From positions 1 through 33,416 of the forward strand of contig JAEDLE010000020.1 of the NCBI GenBank assembly GCA_016295455.1: a stretch of DNA of 33,416 nucleotides, read 5' to 3'. Both the position numbers and the translations under genes were made by a program. The notes below the pieces were generated by a model. It was not told where the DNA came from. It saw only the letters and a program-made list of their open reading frames with translations, and did not search any database. How positions within the stretch are numbered: position 1 is the stretch's first letter; every line of letters starts with the position of its first letter. Shown here piece by piece: positions 31,685 through 33,416 of this stretch. This DNA is from Bacteroidales bacterium (GTDB lineage: Bacteria; Bacteroidota; Bacteroidia; Bacteroidales; UBA932).

Positions 31685-31766
31685 CAGTCAGGGATTGCTG
31701 AAATGTATGTCCTGATCGATTATTTGTGGGAAGAGGTGCAGAGACGGTCTTCGACGACAGAAATGT

Positions 31767-32729
31767 ATGACATTGACAGATAAATATCTGAGGCATATTT
31801 CATCGGTGCGGCGCTATTCAGACCGTACCGTGGATATCTACGGTCAGGTCATATCCGACTTCCTCTCCCTCCAGGCCGATTCCCTGTCCGACGGGGATAT
31901 TGTGGCCTCTCTCACGCCGGACAGGATACGTAACTACGAAGTCAGCCTGCTGGACGGGCGGGGACTTTCCTCCCGGACGGTCAATCTCCATATGTCGGCA
32001 CTCAACGGTTTCTGCCGTTTTCTGGTTGCCGAAGGCCTGCTGGCTTCCAATCCTGCGAATATGGTGATTCGGCCCCGCATGTCGCGAAATCTCCCTGTGG
32101 TATATCGTCAGGGAACCATGGATGAGTATTTCAGGCGTACGGAGCATTGTGCATTGAAAGAGAATCTCGACTTGCTCAAAGGGGGTGACGAAACCTCCGT
32201 CAGACTTTGGAAAGAGAGACGGGACAGGTTGATCATCAGGATTTTATATGATACGGGCATTCGCCGTTCCGAACTTATCGGTCTTGATGTGGCCTCCGTT
32301 GACCGGGGCCGGAAGTGCATACGCGTGCGTGGAAAGGGAAACAAAATCAGAGAAATTCCTGTTTCGGATGCACTGTTGGAAGAAATTTTGCTATATTTAC
32401 TAGCAACAGCACAGATAAGAGGCTGCGGGAGCGGTCCTGAGGACCCCCTGCTTGTCACGGAGAAGGGTGCAAGACTATATCCGATGGCTGTGCAGAGGGT
32501 GGTCGTGAACGAACTTTCCCTGGTAGGTGTAACGGGACGCAAGTCCCCTCACGCGCTGAGGCACACGATAGCGACCGGTCTGCTGGATGCCGGAACGGAC
32601 ATCAATTCCATCAAGGAGATGCTCGGCCATTCATCCCTCGCTGCAACTCAGGTCTATACCCACACCTCTGTCGAGAAGCTGAAGAAATCATATATTAACG
32701 CCCACCCAAGGGCAAAAAGAGGAGGTTAA
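31767..32729 (+). CDS. Tyrosine recombinase XerC/XerD
   Basis: The protein has 320 residues with an N-terminal SAM-like core-binding domain and a C-terminal catalytic domain. All catalytic residues are present: Arg166 in GIRRSEL, Lys190 in VRGKGNK, His262 and Arg265 in HALRH, His288 in LGHSS, and Tyr297 in VYTH. It resolves chromosome dimers at dif with a partner Xer and FtsK. It is followed 2 bases later by hpf, an arrangement I associate with the chromosomal Xer gene of Bacteroidales and not with an integrase of a mobile element. XerC versus XerD cannot be decided here. The upstream gap repeats GAAATGTATG, and the second copy contains the start codon. Confidence 0.92.
   Translation: MTLTDKYLRHISSVRRYSDRTVDIYGQVISDFLSLQADSLSDGDIVASLTPDRIRNYEVSLLDGRGLSSRTVNLHMSALNGFCRFLVAEGLLASNPANMVIRPRMSRNLPVVYRQGTMDEYFRRTEHCALKENLDLLKGGDETSVRLWKERRDRLIIRILYDTGIRRSELIGLDVASVDRGRKCIRVRGKGNKIREIPVSDALLEEILLYLLATAQIRGCGSGPEDPLLVTEKGARLYPMAVQRVVVNELSLVGVTGRKSPHALRHTIATGLLDAGTDINSIKEMLGHSSLAATQVYTHTSVEKLKKSYINAHPRAKRGG
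32721..32725 (+). promoter_or_regulatory. Shine-Dalgarno sequence for hpf
   Basis: GGAGG lies 6 bases before the hpf ATG and overlaps the end of the recombinase gene. Such a strong site is unusual for this phylum, where most starts in this window have none. Confidence 0.7.
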
Positions 32730-32731
32730 CT

Positions 32732-33025
32732 ATGGAGATCAGAGTTCAGTCCCTTAAGTTCAATGCGGATCAGAAGCTGCTGGATCACGTGGAGAAGAAA
32801 GTCTCAAAACTTGAGAAATTCGATGAAGGTATTTCAAGCGTCGAGGTGTCACTCACACTTATGGAGCGTCCGGACAACAAGTGTGCAAAACTCCTGGCAC
32901 ACGTACCGGGTGGCAACCTGATGATCGAGAGGTCTGCCGCAACCTTCGAGGAGGCAGTGAATGAGGCAGTTGACGCAATGAAGGAGAAAATCAAGAGAAA
33001 CAAGGAAAAGCGTGCTGAGGCATAG
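32732..33025 (+). CDS. hpf: Ribosome hibernation promoting factor
   Basis: The product has 97 residues and is the short-form HPF/RaiA fold. It begins MEIRVQSLKFNADQKLLDHVEKK, continues with VSLTLMERPDNKCAKLLAHVPGG and FEEAVNEAVDAMKEKIKRNKEK (in short runs), and ends in a basic helix. It binds the decoding centre of the 30S subunit in slow growth and promotes inactive 100S or stabilised 70S ribosomes. It sits 2 bases after the recombinase stop, in one operon, and a strong terminator follows 27 bases after its stop. Confidence 0.95.
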   Translation: MEIRVQSLKFNADQKLLDHVEKKVSKLEKFDEGISSVEVSLTLMERPDNKCAKLLAHVPGGNLMIERSAATFEEAVNEAVDAMKEKIKRNKEKRAEA

Positions 33026-33052
33026 GGCCTTGCGACATATGACGAGATTTCG

Positions 33053-33078
33053 GGGCTGTCCTTCGGGGCAGCCCTTTT
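33053..33078 (+). terminator. Rho-independent terminator after hpf
   Basis: GGGCTGTCC at 33053-33061 and GGGCAGCCC at 33066-33074 form a 9-pair stem (one G-U) closed by a UUCG tetraloop, followed by TTTT. This ends the recombinase-hpf transcript. Confidence 0.9.
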
Positions 33079-33176
33079 CAGTGTCCGGCCGTGCTGTGTC
33101 CACGGGAGTCCTTGGACCTTGGCACAACCTTGCTGTCAAGGCCTGGTCTGCAGTGCGGAAATATGCGGAAGATTCA

Positions 33177-33184
33177 TATATTTG
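33177..33184 (+). promoter_or_regulatory. -7 promoter element of the candidate small RNA
   Basis: TATATTTG matches the consensus exactly. No TTG lies at the expected -33 distance. The predicted start (about 33187-33190) coincides with the 5' base of the long hairpin described next. Confidence 0.6.
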
Positions 33185-33186
33185 TA

Positions 33187-33406
33187 GTTTAAGTAATATG
33201 AAGAAAATAAGTTGCTTCAGATTTGAATAAGATTTCCGAGGTCAGATTTTCTTACGAAGAAGGAGCGTAGCCGTAGCTACGTGACTGATGAGGAAGGAAA
33301 TATGGACCGGAAAGATATTCATAAGATGATGCGGGTTATTTTTTGAAGATTACTAAGACTCTGCTTATGCGTCTAATGTTTCAGCCGGGTACGGCAGAGC
33401 TTTTTT
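33187..33406 (+). ncRNA. Candidate rod-shaped small RNA (6S-like architecture)
   Basis: No credible ORF is present (only a 10-codon one from 33199). The sequence folds back on itself almost completely. Pairings are AGTTT 33186-33190 with 33356-33360, AGTAAT 33192-33197 with 33349-33354, and AAAATAA 33204-33210 with 33336-33342. Further in are TGAATA 33224-33229 with 33316-33321, TTTCC 33233-33237 with 33309-33313, and GGTC 33240-33243 with 33305-33308. The tip has ATTTTCTT 33246-33253 with 33294-33301 and CGTAGC 33266-33271 with 33276-33281. A terminator-like hairpin (CTCTGC 33359-33364 with GCAGAG 33394-33399, then a T-run) ends it. Rod shape and length recall 6S RNA, but there is no large central bubble, so that identity is only a possibility. 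A decayed inverted-repeat element is the alternative. Confidence 0.5.
33359..33406 (+). terminator. Terminator-like hairpin at the end of the candidate RNA
   Basis: CTCTGC (33359-33364) pairs with GCAGAG (33394-33399), extended by AAG/CTT across a bulged A, and a run of T follows to 33406. The 29-base loop is long, so efficiency is uncertain. Confidence 0.55.
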
Positions 33407-33416
33407 GAATTGACAG

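Noticed and set aside
31767..32729. Tyrosine recombinase as the integrase of a mobile element
   Set aside because: It is joined to hpf as in the chromosomal Xer locus, and there are no att-like repeats, tRNA target or mobility genes nearby.
33254..33293. Hammerhead ribozyme, suggested by CTGATGA at 33285-33291 opposite C-GAA at 33255-33258
   Set aside because: A hammerhead needs a three-way junction with a cleavage site between two further stems. Only one short stem (CGTAGC/GCTACG) exists between the strands, and the base after GAA is G, not A.
33365..33393. tRNA-like segment (GTTTCAGCCGGGTACGGCAG)
   Set aside because: There is no cloverleaf. It is the loop and 3' arm of the terminator-like hairpin.

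Overview
The window looks like chromosomal core sequence from a GC-rich member of the Bacteroidales (Bacteroidota). Several signs agree. Promoters carry the phylum-specific -7 element TAnnTTTG, often with TTG about 20 bases upstream. Most starts lack a Shine-Dalgarno sequence. The gene set includes a long SecA with a metal-binding tail, bactofilin, TonB-dependent receptor and plug proteins, GH31, YitT, and the xerC-hpf pair. Arg AGG and Ile ATA codons are used freely. No rRNA, tRNA, CRISPR array, insertion sequence or prophage was found.

Layout. 1-2.3 kb: the 3' part of an inositol monophosphatase-family gene, then pdxA and rnhA on the minus strand. 2.4-7.0 kb: a secreted GH31 glycosidase, a GT4 glycosyltransferase and a small outer-membrane beta-barrel, each with its own promoter. 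7.1-13.8 kb: secA, bactofilin, low-molecular-weight tyrosine phosphatase, a lipoprotein of unknown function and a tandem-ATPase ModF-like ABC protein, all on the plus strand. 13.8-14.2 kb: a GC-rich, structured, gene-free spacer ending in a bidirectional terminator. 14.2-17.3 kb, minus strand: a TlpA-like thioredoxin, a DUF1846 protein and an MltD-type lytic transglycosylase. 17.5-20.1 kb: an FMN riboswitch with its own promoter leads into a TonB-dependent receptor, which points to riboflavin or flavin uptake across the outer membrane. 20.2-25.2 kb: a small surface-glycan island, with a flippase and a TOD1-like glycosyltransferase (plus) facing an AraC regulator and two GT2 glycosyltransferases (minus) joined by ATGA overlaps. 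25.4-30 kb: a fatty-acid CoA ligase, an SDR dehydrogenase, a YitT transporter, a stand-alone TonB plug lipoprotein, a cupin and an orphan HsdR-N nuclease-like domain. 30.1-33.0 kb: CCA-adding/poly(A) polymerase-like enzyme, XerC/D recombinase and hibernation factor HPF. 33.1-33.4 kb: a terminator, then a promoter followed by a near-continuous rod-shaped hairpin and a second terminator-like hairpin, which I read as a candidate small RNA of about 220 nt.

The strongest leads are the FMN riboswitch controlling a TonB-dependent receptor and the candidate rod-shaped RNA after hpf. Secondary leads are the orphan plug lipoprotein, the structured spacer at 13.86-14.12 kb, and inverted repeats in three promoter regions. 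All positions, stems and motifs were read by eye. No search or folding program was run.
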